Notes: generated by a model not told the origin, from the sequence alone. Positions 24,818 to 33,334 are shown, counted from the first letter of the stretch. The stretch: DNA of 47,582 nt from Negativicutes bacterium (GCA_031292015.1 JARLHY010000177.1:1-47582), one strand, 5' to 3'. Numbers and translations are program-made.

Positions 24818-26821
24818 ATGAAGAGCCAATCGTTGGAACGTCATTTTAAAATATGGACACTGATCCTGATAGTAATACCCTGCCTGCTGATTATGGCGAT
24901 TTATACCGCCGGTCAGATCCGCACGGCGAGACAACAAAATCTGGAACTGATCAGTCAGCGGGTGGCCTACCAAAAACAGATCATCGAGTTCTGGACCGCA
25001 AGTTGGCTCAGTGATGTTCGCAAGCTCAGCCATTCCGATGTTTTTCGGACTCTCGACGAGCCGCGGATGAAGCGTCAGCTGGATTTCATCCAACAGATCC
25101 AGAACTTCGATTCCTTATCATATATCGATAACGACGGCAATTTTAAAATCTCCACCCTCACCGGCGCAATTCCCTTCTCCTCAGCGCAAGGCCGTCCCTA
25201 TTATCAGTTTGCCGTAGAGGGAAAAGAGTATGTTTCCGGCGTCGTTGTCGGCAGAAACAGCGGCCAACCTATCATTAATTTCTCTTCACCGATCTACGAT
25301 CAGGAAGGATCCTTCCAGGGCCTGATCCTTGGTTCGGTACGGATGACCATGCTGGAAACACTGTTGCAAAATAGCTGGATTGGTGAAACAGGCGAAATCT
25401 TTATCGTGGACAACGATGGCACCATGCTGACCGAGCCGCGTTATGTCGATGTGCTGATCGCCAGGGGACTGGTTCCAGATACCGCCCGAATGAAGTTCAA
25501 AATCACTGATGATGCGTTTCGCAATATCCGCCTCAGGGGGAACGGAACAGCCACCTGGATTGATTATAAGGATGACAAGGTGATCGGAGCCTATCAAAGC
25601 ATTCCGGAACGGGGCTGGACAATTATCGGCAAGATCAGGGAAAGCGAGGTGCTTGCTCCTGTTTACTACCAGCTTGCAATGATGTCTGGCGGCATCCTGA
25701 TTATATTATGCATCGTCCTGCCTGTTACCGTATTCGTAACCAACCGGATCAAACATCCTATTGACTGGCTGATCCTGCAGTCTCAACTCGTCGCCGCCGC
25801 CAACTATGAAGCTGTCGGTGAAAAAAAACATTCCGAGCGCATACCGCTGGAATTGAAGGAACTGTGTGATACCTTCGTGGCCATGGCGCGAAAAATCCAG
25901 GCCTCCATAGACCTGCTCAAAGAAAATGAGGGGCAACTGAAAGACCTGAACGCCGAATTAAGCAATCAGATGAACCAGATACAGGAAATCAACGCAACCC
26001 TTGAAGAGGAAATCACAGAGAGGCAGACGGCCCAGGAGGCGGCCGAGGTAGCCAACCGGGCCAAAGGTGAATTCCTGGCCAATATGAGCCACGAGATCCG
26101 GACTCCGCTGAACGGAATCAACGGTATGATTGATCTGACCCTGATGACCGATCTCACCTACGAACAGCACGATAACCTCATGACAGCCAAATCCTGCATT
26201 GACGCGCTTATCGGAATCATCAACGATATTCTCGATTTTTCCAAGATGGAATCAGGCAAGCTGACCATCGACAAAATCAGTTTCAGTTGTCAGCACTTCC
26301 TCGGGGAAGTTGTCAAAGTGCATCAACAGTCCGCCCTGGGCAAAGGCGTGGACCTGAGTTACTCGCTGGCAGCCGGTATCCCCGATGTGCTGACCGGCGA
26401 CCCCAACCGGCTGCGTCAGATACTCAACAATCTTCTTGGCAACGCGATAAAATTCACCGACAGCGGCGGCACAGTAACACTGGCAATGAGAAGTACCGAC
26501 ATCTCAAAGAAAGAAGTCGAGCTTACTTTCTCTGTCAGCGATACCGGCATCGGTATCAGCGACGGGGACCTGGGAAAGCTGTTCAAACCCTTCAGTCAGG
26601 TGGATGGTTCAAATACCCGCCGTTTCGGCGGAACCGGCCTCGGTCTTGCAATCTCAAAGCAGCTGGTCGCGATGATGGGCGGACACATTTGGGTGATCAG
26701 CGAGCAGGGTAAGGGGAGTACCTTTGCCTTTACCGTACGCCTGACCCGCGATGCTCCGCCGCCCAAACAAAAGCTTCCTCCCAGGAACCAGAAAGGACTG
26801 CACCCGGAAACAGACAATTAA
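24818..26821 (+). CDS. Membrane sensor histidine kinase, orphan
   Basis: The product has about 667 residues. A first membrane span ([18 protein letters not shown]), a large extracellular dCache-like sensor (about residues 40-280) and a second span ([17 protein letters not shown]) are followed by a HAMP-like linker and a coiled coil rich in Glu/Gln/Asn. A HisKA domain has [10 protein letters not shown] (His about residue 424). The HATPase domain has the N box [40 protein letters not shown] and a G2 box. There is no receiver domain and no response regulator nearby. A TTG at 24764 is also in frame; ATG 24818 is chosen because GGAG lies upstream (spacing about 14, longer than ideal). It is separated from gerA by a terminator. 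Confidence 0.88.
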   Translation: MKSQSLERHFKIWTLILIVIPCLLIMAIYTAGQIRTARQQNLELISQRVAYQKQIIEFWTASWLSDVRKLSHSDVFRTLDEPRMKRQLDFIQQIQNFDSLSYIDNDGNFKISTLTGAIPFSSAQGRPYYQFAVEGKEYVSGVVVGRNSGQPIINFSSPIYDQEGSFQGLILGSVRMTMLETLLQNSWIGETGEIFIVDNDGTMLTEPRYVDVLIARGLVPDTARMKFKITDDAFRNIRLRGNGTATWIDYKDDKVIGAYQSIPERGWTIIGKIRESEVLAPVYYQLAMMSGGILIILCIVLPVTVFVTNRIKHPIDWLILQSQLVAAANYEAVGEKKHSERIPLELKELCDTFVAMARKIQASIDLLKENEGQLKDLNAELSNQMNQIQEINATLEEEITERQTAQEAAEVANRAKGEFLANMSHEIRTPLNGINGMIDLTLMTDLTYEQHDNLMTAKSCIDALIGIINDILDFSKMESGKLTIDKISFSCQHFLGEVVKVHQQSALGKGVDLSYSLAAGIPDVLTGDPNRLRQILNNLLGNAIKFTDSGGTVTLAMRSTDISKKEVELTFSVSDTGIGISDGDLGKLFKPFSQVDGSNTRRFGGTGLGLAISKQLVAMMGGHIWVISEQGKGSTFAFTVRLTRDAPPPKQKLPPRNQKGLHPETDN

Positions 26822-26837
26822 AAAGTCCTTAGTTGCT

Positions 26838-26864
26838 GACGCCTGTATTCGACAGGCGTCTTTT
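26838..26864 (+). terminator. Terminator after the sensor kinase
   Basis: GACGCCTGT (26838-26846) pairs with ACAGGCGTC (26852-26860), then four T. Confidence 0.85.
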
Positions 26865-27044
26865 CATTCCAACCTTATATGAGAGAAACCATCACTGTCG
26901 CAGTTGCCGTTTATCCATCAATGCGGCTAAGCAGCAGCCGTTTGCCTTTGTGATACCCGGCATTCCAGTCAGTGACAAATACCAGTCATGAATATTCCCA
27001 GGCTGGGAAAGATAACCCATAAGGCAAACTCCGAGGTGTGACTC

Positions 27045-28904
27045 ATGAACGTCTTCGTCAAAAACTGGCAGGCGCTGAAGAAAATACTGGTCTACAAACC
27101 GCCGCAGAGCCCGCCGCCTTTTGTCCTGGGGGAGTCCGAGAATCAGGAAGAGGCCGTGAAAGACCAGCTCACCATCGCCGCTGAAGAGCATGAAGCGTTG
27201 CTGCGCTACGCCCATCGCCTGGCCAGCACCCTGGCAAAAACCAAAGAGTGCCTGTCAGACCCGCAGCTGCGGGATAAACTGGCGGAACTGAAGCTGGAAG
27301 TCAAAGCGCTGGAGGAGCAGAAGTCGCAGTTATCGCCGGTGATTCAGACATACAGTCTGGAAGAAGACCCCTTGGACCAACATGTCAGCACCAGTCTCGA
27401 GGAAAACAAGCTGATGCTGGAACGGCTGTACAACATGCCGGTGAACAAAGACCTCGTCCTGCGCAAGATCGTCATCCCGGCCTCGCCGCCGGTCAGCGCG
27501 CTGCTTGCCTTTGTCGAAGGCCTGATCGATAAAAAAGTGATCAACCTGTCTGTCCTGCAGCCACTGATGCTGATGGGCGGAGACGGGCGGCGGCTCTATG
27601 ACGGCGACCTTGTCACCCGCCTTGTCACCGAGTACCTGCCAAGCAACCAGGTGCGAATGGCGCCTACTTTTCGCGACATAACCGACAGCCTGAATCTGGG
27701 CGATACCGCAATCTTCTTCGACGGTATAAACGAGGCCGCCCTGGTTGAGACCAAAGGCCAGGAACACCGCAGCATCGACCGGCCAACCATGGAGCAGTCG
27801 GTCCGCGGCAGTCAGTCCGGCTTCACAGAGACCCTCCGGGTGAATACCGGCATGTTGCGGGCCCTGATACGCAGCAGCGATCTCACCACCGAGATCTTCA
27901 CCGTCGGCCGCCGCAGCAACACCCTCTGCGCCCTGATGTATCTACAATCGGTAGCCAACCCGACCCTGGTGAAGGAAGCCAAACGCCGCCTGACCAGTCT
28001 CAAGGTCGACAGCCTCATCGAAGCGGGGATGCTGGAACACCTGATAGAAGAGACGCCAACCATTCCTTATCCCCAGATGCTGTCGACAGAGCGCCCCGAC
28101 CGAGTGGCAGCCGCCTTGTCCGAAGGCCGGCTCGCCATCTTTCTCGACGGCTCGTCCTTCGTTCTTGTAGCGCCAGTCAGCTTTGTAACCCTGTTCCACA
28201 CCGGTGAGGATTTTTCTTTTTCCTGGCTGGTGGCAACCAGTGGCCGTATAATAAGGCTCTTGGGCTTTATCCTGACTATCATGCTGCCTTCCATGTATAT
28301 TGCGATCAGCTACTTTCACACCGAGGCCCTGCCCACCGACCTCCTGCTGGCCATAGCCTCGGCCCGGGAGAAGGTGCCTTTCCCGGCTCTGGCCGAGATC
28401 CTGCTGATGGAATTTTCCTTTGAACTGTTGCGGGAAGCCGGGGTGCGAATCCCCGGGATGCTGGGTTCCACTATCGGCATCGTCGGCGCCATCATCTTGG
28501 GCCAGGCGGCGGTGTCGGCCGCCCTGGTAAGCCCGATCACGGTCGTCGTCGTCGCCGTCACCGGTCTGGCCTCTTACACCATTCCCGACTACAGCCTGGC
28601 CGCGGCGGTCCGGCTTAACCGGTTCATGTTCGAAATGCTTGCCGCTACCCTCGGGCTGGTCGGCGTCGGCAGCGGCATCCTGGCAACCATCGTGATCCTT
28701 TGTTCAATGAAGTCCCTCGGCGTGCCCTATCTGGCGCCCCTGGCGCCGAAAGCCAAGTTCGGCTACGATTTTGTCGTACGGGGTCCCGCCTATTCCCAGG
28801 AACTGCGGCCTGACGAAATCAGTCCGCAGGACAGACGGAGGCAGGCGAAAATCAGCCGCCAATGGCGGAAAAGAAAGCCGGCCGGGGAGGAGGAGGAGAA
28901 GTGA
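27045..28904 (+). CDS. Spore germinant receptor A subunit, long N-terminal extension
   Basis: GerA-type A subunits sit in the inner spore membrane and, with B and C, sense nutrients. The 619-residue product has the family core from about residue 118 (ENKLMLERLYNMPVNKDLVLRKI), with SRGSQSGFTETLR-like RGSQSGFTETLRVNTGM and YLQSVANPTLVKEAKRRL. The C-terminal half has about five membrane spans with PSMYIAISYFHTEALPTDLLL and a GSTIGIVGAIILGQAAVSA stretch. The first ~117 residues are extra: a Pro-rich start and a charged coiled coil. ATG 27045 follows GAGGTG. The TGA stop overlaps the GTG of the B subunit. Which receptor type (GerA, GerK) cannot be told. Confidence 0.95.
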   Translation: MNVFVKNWQALKKILVYKPPQSPPPFVLGESENQEEAVKDQLTIAAEEHEALLRYAHRLASTLAKTKECLSDPQLRDKLAELKLEVKALEEQKSQLSPVIQTYSLEEDPLDQHVSTSLEENKLMLERLYNMPVNKDLVLRKIVIPASPPVSALLAFVEGLIDKKVINLSVLQPLMLMGGDGRRLYDGDLVTRLVTEYLPSNQVRMAPTFRDITDSLNLGDTAIFFDGINEAALVETKGQEHRSIDRPTMEQSVRGSQSGFTETLRVNTGMLRALIRSSDLTTEIFTVGRRSNTLCALMYLQSVANPTLVKEAKRRLTSLKVDSLIEAGMLEHLIEETPTIPYPQMLSTERPDRVAAALSEGRLAIFLDGSSFVLVAPVSFVTLFHTGEDFSFSWLVATSGRIIRLLGFILTIMLPSMYIAISYFHTEALPTDLLLAIASAREKVPFPALAEILLMEFSFELLREAGVRIPGMLGSTIGIVGAIILGQAAVSAALVSPITVVVVAVTGLASYTIPDYSLAAAVRLNRFMFEMLAATLGLVGVGSGILATIVILCSMKSLGVPYLAPLAPKAKFGYDFVVRGPAYSQELRPDEISPQDRRRQAKISRQWRKRKPAGEEEEK

Positions 28905-30004
28905 GCTATCAGCCCGGGCGGATGGGACTTGCCGGCGGCATCGCCCTCATTTTCGTGACCACCTCATCGCCGCTTTTTCTGTCGCTATTTTCCATCAACG
29001 CCGAAAAAGGGGGGAACTCGGCCTGGCTGTTGCCATTGCTGTCCCTCATCGACTTTCTTGTTGTTCTCTACCCGCTGCTCTACGTGCTTGAGACCACCGG
29101 CAAAGACCTCTATGGAGCCTGCGAAGAACTGCTTGGCACGGTGGCCGCCAGACTCATCGCCCTGTACCTCATCGGCGTTTATTTCCTAGACGCCGTCCTA
29201 CTGCTGCGGCAGTTCACCGAGAACACCCTGATCACAGCCCTGCCGGGGATAAACTTCGAATTTATCGTCGGCTGGTATATTCTGCTGGTCGTTTTTCTCC
29301 TCTACCGCGGCCTTGAGCCGATGGTGTGGACAAGTTACATCATCATGCCTGTCGCCGTCGCCGGGATGATACTGCTCATCATTCTCGTCTGGTCCCGCTT
29401 TCACCTGGTCTACCTCACTCCCTGGCAGGGGACGGGTCTGGACCGGGTTGTCCTTCAGGGACTGCTGCTGAACGGCATCAACTTTGGTGCCCTGCTGCCC
29501 TTCATCTTCGCAGTCAGCTTCCAGAACGCGGCGACCATCAAAAGAAGCGTCTTCTACGGCCTCGGTCTCAGCGTAGCCGTACGGTCCATGGTCCTCGGAG
29601 CCTATATGGCCTCCTTCGGGGCGGCCGCCACCCAGGAAAAAGTGCTGCCGTTCTTCGAACTGGCCCGGCTGGTGTACATCAACCGTTTCATCCAGCGTAT
29701 CGAGGCCCTGTATATTCTGCTGTGGGTCATGATGGGCATGTTGAACATCGCCATCGATATCTACGCCGGCCTTTATCTCACCTGCCGCCTGTTCAACCTG
29801 CCGGCCCTGCGGCCGCTCATCGCTCCCGCGGCAGTCGTCATCGCTGAGCTTTCGATGCTGCCCAGCGACGTGATGTCAGTGATCGTATTTTACAGCCAGG
29901 CCATCACCACCATTTACTCCTTTGGCACGGCGGTCCTTCCCCTGGTGCTTTTCTTGGCAGCTCTTCTCCGGACAAGGAGGCAAAAATCATGTCCCTCCGG
30001 CTAG
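28901..30004 (+). CDS. Spore germinant receptor B subunit (amino-acid permease-like)
   Basis: The 367-residue product is polytopic, with about ten spans, and belongs to the APC-like GerB family that forms the ligand-binding channel of the receptor. LAGGIALIFVTTSSPLFLSLFS opens the first span region, and the typical charged mid-segments and C-terminal RTRRQK are present. GTG 28901 overlaps the gerA stop (GTGA) and has a GGAGGAGGAGG site directly upstream. The longer frame to 28862 would overlap gerA and lacks a site. The C gene starts inside its last codons. Ligand unknown. Confidence 0.93.
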   Translation: MSYQPGRMGLAGGIALIFVTTSSPLFLSLFSINAEKGGNSAWLLPLLSLIDFLVVLYPLLYVLETTGKDLYGACEELLGTVAARLIALYLIGVYFLDAVLLLRQFTENTLITALPGINFEFIVGWYILLVVFLLYRGLEPMVWTSYIIMPVAVAGMILLIILVWSRFHLVYLTPWQGTGLDRVVLQGLLLNGINFGALLPFIFAVSFQNAATIKRSVFYGLGLSVAVRSMVLGAYMASFGAAATQEKVLPFFELARLVYINRFIQRIEALYILLWVMMGMLNIAIDIYAGLYLTCRLFNLPALRPLIAPAAVVIAELSMLPSDVMSVIVFYSQAITTIYSFGTAVLPLVLFLAALLRTRRQKSCPSG

Positions 30005-31245
30005 CCGTTGCCATCGCGCTCACCGCCGCCACCCTGCTGTGCGCAGGATGTTTCGGCTCCCACGAAACCGACGACGTCGCCTACATCCTGGTCATCGGTA
30101 TCGATCAGACGCCTGACAGTAATCTGCGAGTCACCTATCAGATAGCTACGCCCCATGGAGCCGGCGGCGACGCTTCCGGTGCGAGCGAGAAGGCCGGCGG
30201 CGGCCAGAGCTGGATCACCAACACCATCGAGGCCAGATCCCCCGCCGAAACCCGGATGCTGCTCAACTCCACCATGTCCCGCTACCCAAATGTCTCCCAC
30301 ACCACAGCGTTCATTTTTGGTGAGGAAACGGCCCGCGCCGGAATCGGGGCTTTACTGCACTATCTGGTCCGGACCCGTGACTTCCGGGAAACGCTGTTCC
30401 TTGTTGTCGTCCGGGGCACGGCTGAGGAGTATATTACAAGGAACAAACCCAAACTGGAGGCCAACATCGGCAAATATTACGAGACTTTCATCAATAACAA
30501 CGAAAGCGGCTATTTCCTCCGTACCGACCTGCACGAATTCTACACCAGGCTGAAGATCACCGGCAGTTCGCCTTTTACTCTCTATACCGGCCTCAACCCC
30601 AAGACCGGCGAGAACAACCCCGCCGGTCCGAAAACTCCTGAGCAGGTCGGCGAGCCTTATCTGCCTGGCGGCATCCCCCGCACCGGCAGCGAAAATCCCC
30701 CCGAATTTCTCGGTATGGCCGTTTTCCGGGGCGACCGGATGGTCGGTACGCTGGACAGTGATGAAACCCGGGCGGTGGCTATTCTGCTGGGGCAGTTTTC
30801 CCGCGGTTTCGTTGGCCTGACAGACCCGCTCCAGCCGCAAGAATATGTCACCGTTAACCTCCGTAACGGCGAAACACCGAAAATCACGGCGGAACTAAAC
30901 GACGGGACAGCCGTCTTCACAGCAGAAGTGCTGATCGAAGGCGAACTGACCGGCGCGGCTTCGGGTATCAACTATGAGATGTCCCCCGCTAAAGAGCTTC
31001 TGGAAACCCAGGTGTCGCAAATGCTGGAAGGACAGATGGCGCGGATGATCAGACACACCCAGGAAATGGGCACCGATCCGGTGGGCTTCGGTTTCTATCT
31101 CCGTGCCAAATTCCGCACCATTGATGAGGCCGGCAAAGCCAATATGACCGACATCTACCAGCGATCGGAAGTCCGGGTAAAGGTGATCACCAAAATACGG
31201 CGGTCGGGTCTCATGTGGCGGACTATGCCGATTCGGACAGAATAA
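29989..31245 (+). CDS. Spore germinant receptor C subunit (lipoprotein)
   Basis: The 418-residue product has a lipoprotein signal with lipobox LLCAGC (Cys near residue 21), so it should be anchored on the outer face of the inner spore membrane. The rest fits GerC: GCFGSHETDDVAYILVIGID after the Cys, the FGEETARAGI block, and a three-domain body ending in KVITKIRRSG. The ATG overlaps the B gene by 16 bp and has AAGGAGG upstream. A 54-residue two-TM gene follows within 17 bp. Confidence 0.95.
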   Translation: MSLRLAVAIALTAATLLCAGCFGSHETDDVAYILVIGIDQTPDSNLRVTYQIATPHGAGGDASGASEKAGGGQSWITNTIEARSPAETRMLLNSTMSRYPNVSHTTAFIFGEETARAGIGALLHYLVRTRDFRETLFLVVVRGTAEEYITRNKPKLEANIGKYYETFINNNESGYFLRTDLHEFYTRLKITGSSPFTLYTGLNPKTGENNPAGPKTPEQVGEPYLPGGIPRTGSENPPEFLGMAVFRGDRMVGTLDSDETRAVAILLGQFSRGFVGLTDPLQPQEYVTVNLRNGETPKITAELNDGTAVFTAEVLIEGELTGAASGINYEMSPAKELLETQVSQMLEGQMARMIRHTQEMGTDPVGFGFYLRAKFRTIDEAGKANMTDIYQRSEVRVKVITKIRRSGLMWRTMPIRTE

Positions 31246-31262
31246 TCCTGGGAGGCCCTCAC

Positions 31263-31427
31263 ATGATCCATATCCTGTTTATCGTCGCCGGAGCCGCCGC
31301 CGGATTCCATGCCTATACCTACAGCCGCTGGCTGAAGCAGCAGAGTAACCTGCCCGGCGCCATTGCAGTACTTGTGCTTGCCGCCGCCAGTATTGCTTTG
31401 CCGGTTTATCATGTGCTGCTGCAGTAG
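31263..31427 (+). CDS. Two-TM miniprotein, possible germinant receptor D subunit
   Basis: The 54-residue product consists of two membrane spans (HILFIVAGAAAGFHAYTY and GAIAVLVLAAASIALPVYHVLL, given as core segments) joined by a short basic loop (SRWLKQQSN). ATG 31263 follows GGAGG by 7 bp and stands 17 bp after gerC, so it belongs to the ger operon. Small two-TM D proteins encoded beside gerA-type operons and modulating their response are known from Bacillus. This one fits by size, topology and place, but sequence similarity could not be tested. Confidence 0.65.
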   Translation: MIHILFIVAGAAAGFHAYTYSRWLKQQSNLPGAIAVLVLAAASIALPVYHVLLQ

Positions 31428-31504
31428 CAGTTGCACAGCAGTAGAACATCACGCAAAAAAAGGCCGGGATCAACCCTCCTGGTTTTTAATTTCACCCTGG
31501 ACGG

Positions 31505-31531
31505 TTGACCAAGGTATTATCATGATATAAT
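31505..31531 (+). promoter_or_regulatory. Promoter of the 62-residue gene
   Basis: TTGACC (31505-31510), 15 bp, and an extended -10 TGATATAAT whose hexamer is 31526-31531. The extended -10 offsets the short spacer. Confidence 0.65.
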
Positions 31532-31595
31532 GGCGCCAGGAAGGTGGAGCTGACAGGATGGCGAACCGCCAATCCGGCAGTAAGGAGGATCTTCG

Positions 31596-31784
31596 ATGGA
31601 GAAGGAAACGATCCAGGCTGGAAACTTGAAATTTGAACTTGATGATTTGATCGGAAACGCAGTTCTGACCATAACCGATATGAACACAAAACAATCTGTC
31701 TCCCTTCGGTCCGAGGCCATCAGCAAAACTCCTGACCGCATGCAAGCAAGGGCGATTCTGAAAGAATTCCTGCATCATATATAA
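31596..31784 (+). CDS. Small protein of unknown function (62 residues)
   Basis: Not recognised. It is a soluble, charged polypeptide with a beta-rich first half (LKFELDDLIGNAVLTITDMN) and a helical end (MQARAILKEFLHHI). It has a perfect AAGGAGG ribosome site, its own extended -10 promoter and its own terminator, so it is likely a real gene and expressed alone. It opens the small-gene island. Confidence 0.65.
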   Translation: MEKETIQAGNLKFELDDLIGNAVLTITDMNTKQSVSLRSEAISKTPDRMQARAILKEFLHHI

Positions 31785-31788
31785 TCAG

Positions 31789-31829
31789 CCGGGTCAGCGT
31801 CAGGAAAAGCCGCGCTGAGCCGGTTTTTT
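31789..31829 (+). terminator. Terminator after the 62-residue gene
   Basis: CCGGGTCAGCG pairs with CGCTGAGCCGG (one mismatch) and runs into eight T. Confidence 0.85.
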
Positions 31830-31885
31830 TTATTTTATATCGCTGCACAGGCCTTCATTTGTTTTCTCTTAACGATATTCAGCTG

Positions 31886-31914
31886 TTGCCAATATCGATT
31901 TAATAGTATAAAAT
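31886..31914 (+). promoter_or_regulatory. Promoter of the 57-residue gene
   Basis: TTGCCA (31886-31891), 17 bp, TAAAAT (31909-31914), in an AT-rich stretch. Confidence 0.6.
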
Positions 31915-31997
31915 GAATAGTAGGATATAACTAATATAAATCTGCAAATTGTCAGCCTCACAGCTGATTTACGGCGGTCGGAGAAAGAAGGAAACCT

Positions 31998-32171
31998 ATG
32001 TCCATGGATTCAAAGGGACTGACCATCTACAGGATGACCCCCCGGGAAGTTGAGAATTTCCTGTCAGCAAAGTATGGCAAAAAACTTGTGGCAGTCAATC
32101 CCGGAAAGCTTATGAAACAAAATCAAAAGCGGGAAAAGCACGGCCACGGCATACGCGAAAGCATGTACTAA
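31998..32171 (+). CDS. Small basic protein of unknown function (57 residues)
   Basis: The reading frame starts MSMDSKGLTIYRMTPREVEN and ends HGHGIRESMY. The middle part (FLSAKYGKKLVAVNPGKL) is helix then strand, followed by a Lys/Gln/His-rich tail. AAGAAGG precedes the ATG and a good promoter lies 84 bp upstream. I recognise no family. Its real-gene status rests on promoter, ribosome site and clean frame. Confidence 0.55.
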   Translation: MSMDSKGLTIYRMTPREVENFLSAKYGKKLVAVNPGKLMKQNQKREKHGHGIRESMY

Positions 32172-32240
32172 GCCCTGCTGAGAATGTTGTTCCCAATCTC
32201 AGTTACTAAAAAGAATCAGCATCGAAATGGGGCGAAGGAC

Positions 32241-32516
32241 GTGCCGCGTCAAATGTTCCACCTGGTTGTAGAATATTCTCTGGGCCAGGAAGTAACGGTC
32301 ACAGAGATTAAAACGTATCTGGAGAAACTCCTTAGGGATGAAACAGCAAACTATGTGGGCTTCACCAGCCCTTCGCATGAGCGCTATCTGTCCGGACCGG
32401 CCATCGTCGGCCACTTGATCCTTGATCATCCCCAGATGATCAGCGCCGAAACGGTCCAGGGGTATTTCACAGAAGAAAATCCGTCATTCAAAATCAGTCA
32501 TATTGCAAAACTCTAA
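32241..32516 (+). CDS. Small protein of unknown function (about 91 residues)
   Basis: The body (QMFHLVVEYSLGQEVTVTEI, then helix LKTYLEKLLRDE-like, then GHLILDHPQMISAETVQGYF) looks like an alpha/beta fold without catalytic motif that I know. The start is uncertain: GTG 32241 has GGGG about 8 bp upstream, ATG 32253 is also possible, and the frame is open to a TTG-free ATG at 32184 that lacks any ribosome site. The gene lies 69 bp after the 57-residue gene and could be cotranscribed. Confidence 0.55.
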   Translation: MPRQMFHLVVEYSLGQEVTVTEIKTYLEKLLRDETANYVGFTSPSHERYLSGPAIVGHLILDHPQMISAETVQGYFTEENPSFKISHIAKL

Positions 32517-32628
32517 CCCGTCAGTTGGTCCAAAGAAAAGTACCTATTGACCTGAAATAATTTTTTCTTAACCTTTTGCCGGCTGCGGCGGGTTTAGACG
32601 ACGAACAGGACTGAAAATAGGAGGAAAG

Positions 32629-32787
32629 ATGAAAAGTAAGGATATTTGGTGGTTCTATCAGGATTCGCAAGGAACCTGGCGTTGGAAGCGATCAACTTTC
32701 GTGGGTAAACTCATCGGCTACTCCCAGGCGTATCCCAGCAAAGCCGATTGTGTCGCCAATGCCAAAATCGCCGGTTACTCAGGCTAG
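32629..32787 (+). CDS. YegP/DUF1508-like single-repeat miniprotein (52 residues)
   Basis: The sequence has the DUF1508 pattern: an aromatic strand (WWFYQDSQGTWRWKR), a second strand with IGYSQAYPSKADC, and the closing helix CVANAKIAGY. YegP proteins usually hold two such repeats of about 50 residues; only one is present here. The role of the family is not established. A strong AGGAGG site precedes the ATG. It is too short for most gene finders. Confidence 0.6.
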   Translation: MKSKDIWWFYQDSQGTWRWKRSTFVGKLIGYSQAYPSKADCVANAKIAGYSG

Positions 32788-32790
32788 ACG

Positions 32791-32873
32791 CAGGCGATAT
32801 GCCTGAAGTTTGGCTTCCTGTTGCCGCCGGGTTGCCGGACCGCCCTCAGATGGCGCTGAAGGCGCACAGGAAG
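32791..32873 (+). ncRNA. Structured intergenic RNA element
   Basis: Two neighbouring hairpins: CAGGC/GCCTG (32791-32795 with 32801-32805), and a compound stem CTTCCTGT/ACAGGAAG (32814-32821 with 32866-32873). The compound stem is continued by CGCC/GGCG (32825-32828 with 32861-32864) and holds an inner CGCC/GGCG hairpin (32841-32855). No T run follows, so it is not a terminator. It lies in the leader of the MNT-like gene and could regulate it or be processed. Confidence 0.4.
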
Positions 32874-32927
32874 TAGAAATTCTGTTCGATCTCAAAGCGA
32901 GGGGCCGAAAGGAGAACACCTCTGGCT

Positions 32928-33200
32928 ATGAAGACTCATGCCTCTATTGTAAGCATATTAAGAGCACAAGAAAAAACCTTGATGGCTGATTTCGGGGTAA
33001 GTGAAATGGGGCTTGTTTCGACCAATGTCGAGTATAAGCCGGTTTCAAGTGTCTGTTTGTTTGTCGGCGGATTGGAACCTACCGGATTTGAACAGTTGAA
33101 ACAGTACCTGGAAGGGCAACTGGAGTTGACCGTCGAAGTGATCGCGCGGGCCAACGCCAATGGGACCTTCCGGCATATATTTACCCGACCTCGACCGTGA
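32928..33200 (+). CDS. MNT-like minimal nucleotidyltransferase fold, apparently catalytically dead
   Basis: The 90-residue product lines up by eye with minimal nucleotidyltransferases. IVSILRAQEKTLMADFGVSEMGL stands where eIxxxLRxxxxxLxxxFGVxxLxLFGS is usual, and FEQLKQYLEGQLELTVEVI where the LKxYLExxLGxxVDLV helix-strand is usual. The catalytic GS motif is replaced by VST and the SDIDLLV aspartates by SSVCLFV, so no metal site remains. MntA-type proteins pair with HEPN toxins; no HEPN gene is next to it. The ATG has AAAGGAG upstream at a long 13 bp. The terminator overlaps its last codons. The family link is inferred by eye. Confidence 0.55.
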   Translation: MKTHASIVSILRAQEKTLMADFGVSEMGLVSTNVEYKPVSSVCLFVGGLEPTGFEQLKQYLEGQLELTVEVIARANANGTFRHIFTRPRP

Positions 33201-33219
33201 CCCGGTCGGGGTTCTTTTT
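33188..33219 (+). terminator. Terminator overlapping the end of the MNT-like gene
   Basis: ACCTCGACCG (33188-33197) pairs with CGGTCGGGGT (33203-33212, one G-U), then a T run. The first arm is coding. Confidence 0.85.
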
Positions 33220-33238
33220 ATATACCCGCTGTTGTTCT

Positions 33239-33269
33239 TTGTCCAATCGGTAATTACTTCAGCTATAAT
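33239..33269 (+). promoter_or_regulatory. Promoter of the HD-GYP gene
   Basis: Perfect TATAAT (33264-33269) with TTGTCC (33239-33244) 19 bp upstream, a longer than ideal spacer. Confidence 0.5.
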
Positions 33270-33334
33270 TAATACGATAATAGTGATATGAAATTGGAGG
33301 TTTTGGTCAATTTGCGTCGTAATGGTGAATTAGA

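Noticed and set aside
26989..27022. TGAATA followed by GATAAC/CATAAG upstream of gerA, considered as a sigma-G promoter
   Set aside because: The -35 fits but neither -10 candidate has both the right sequence and the right spacing. Forespore control of the operon is likely but not shown by this site.
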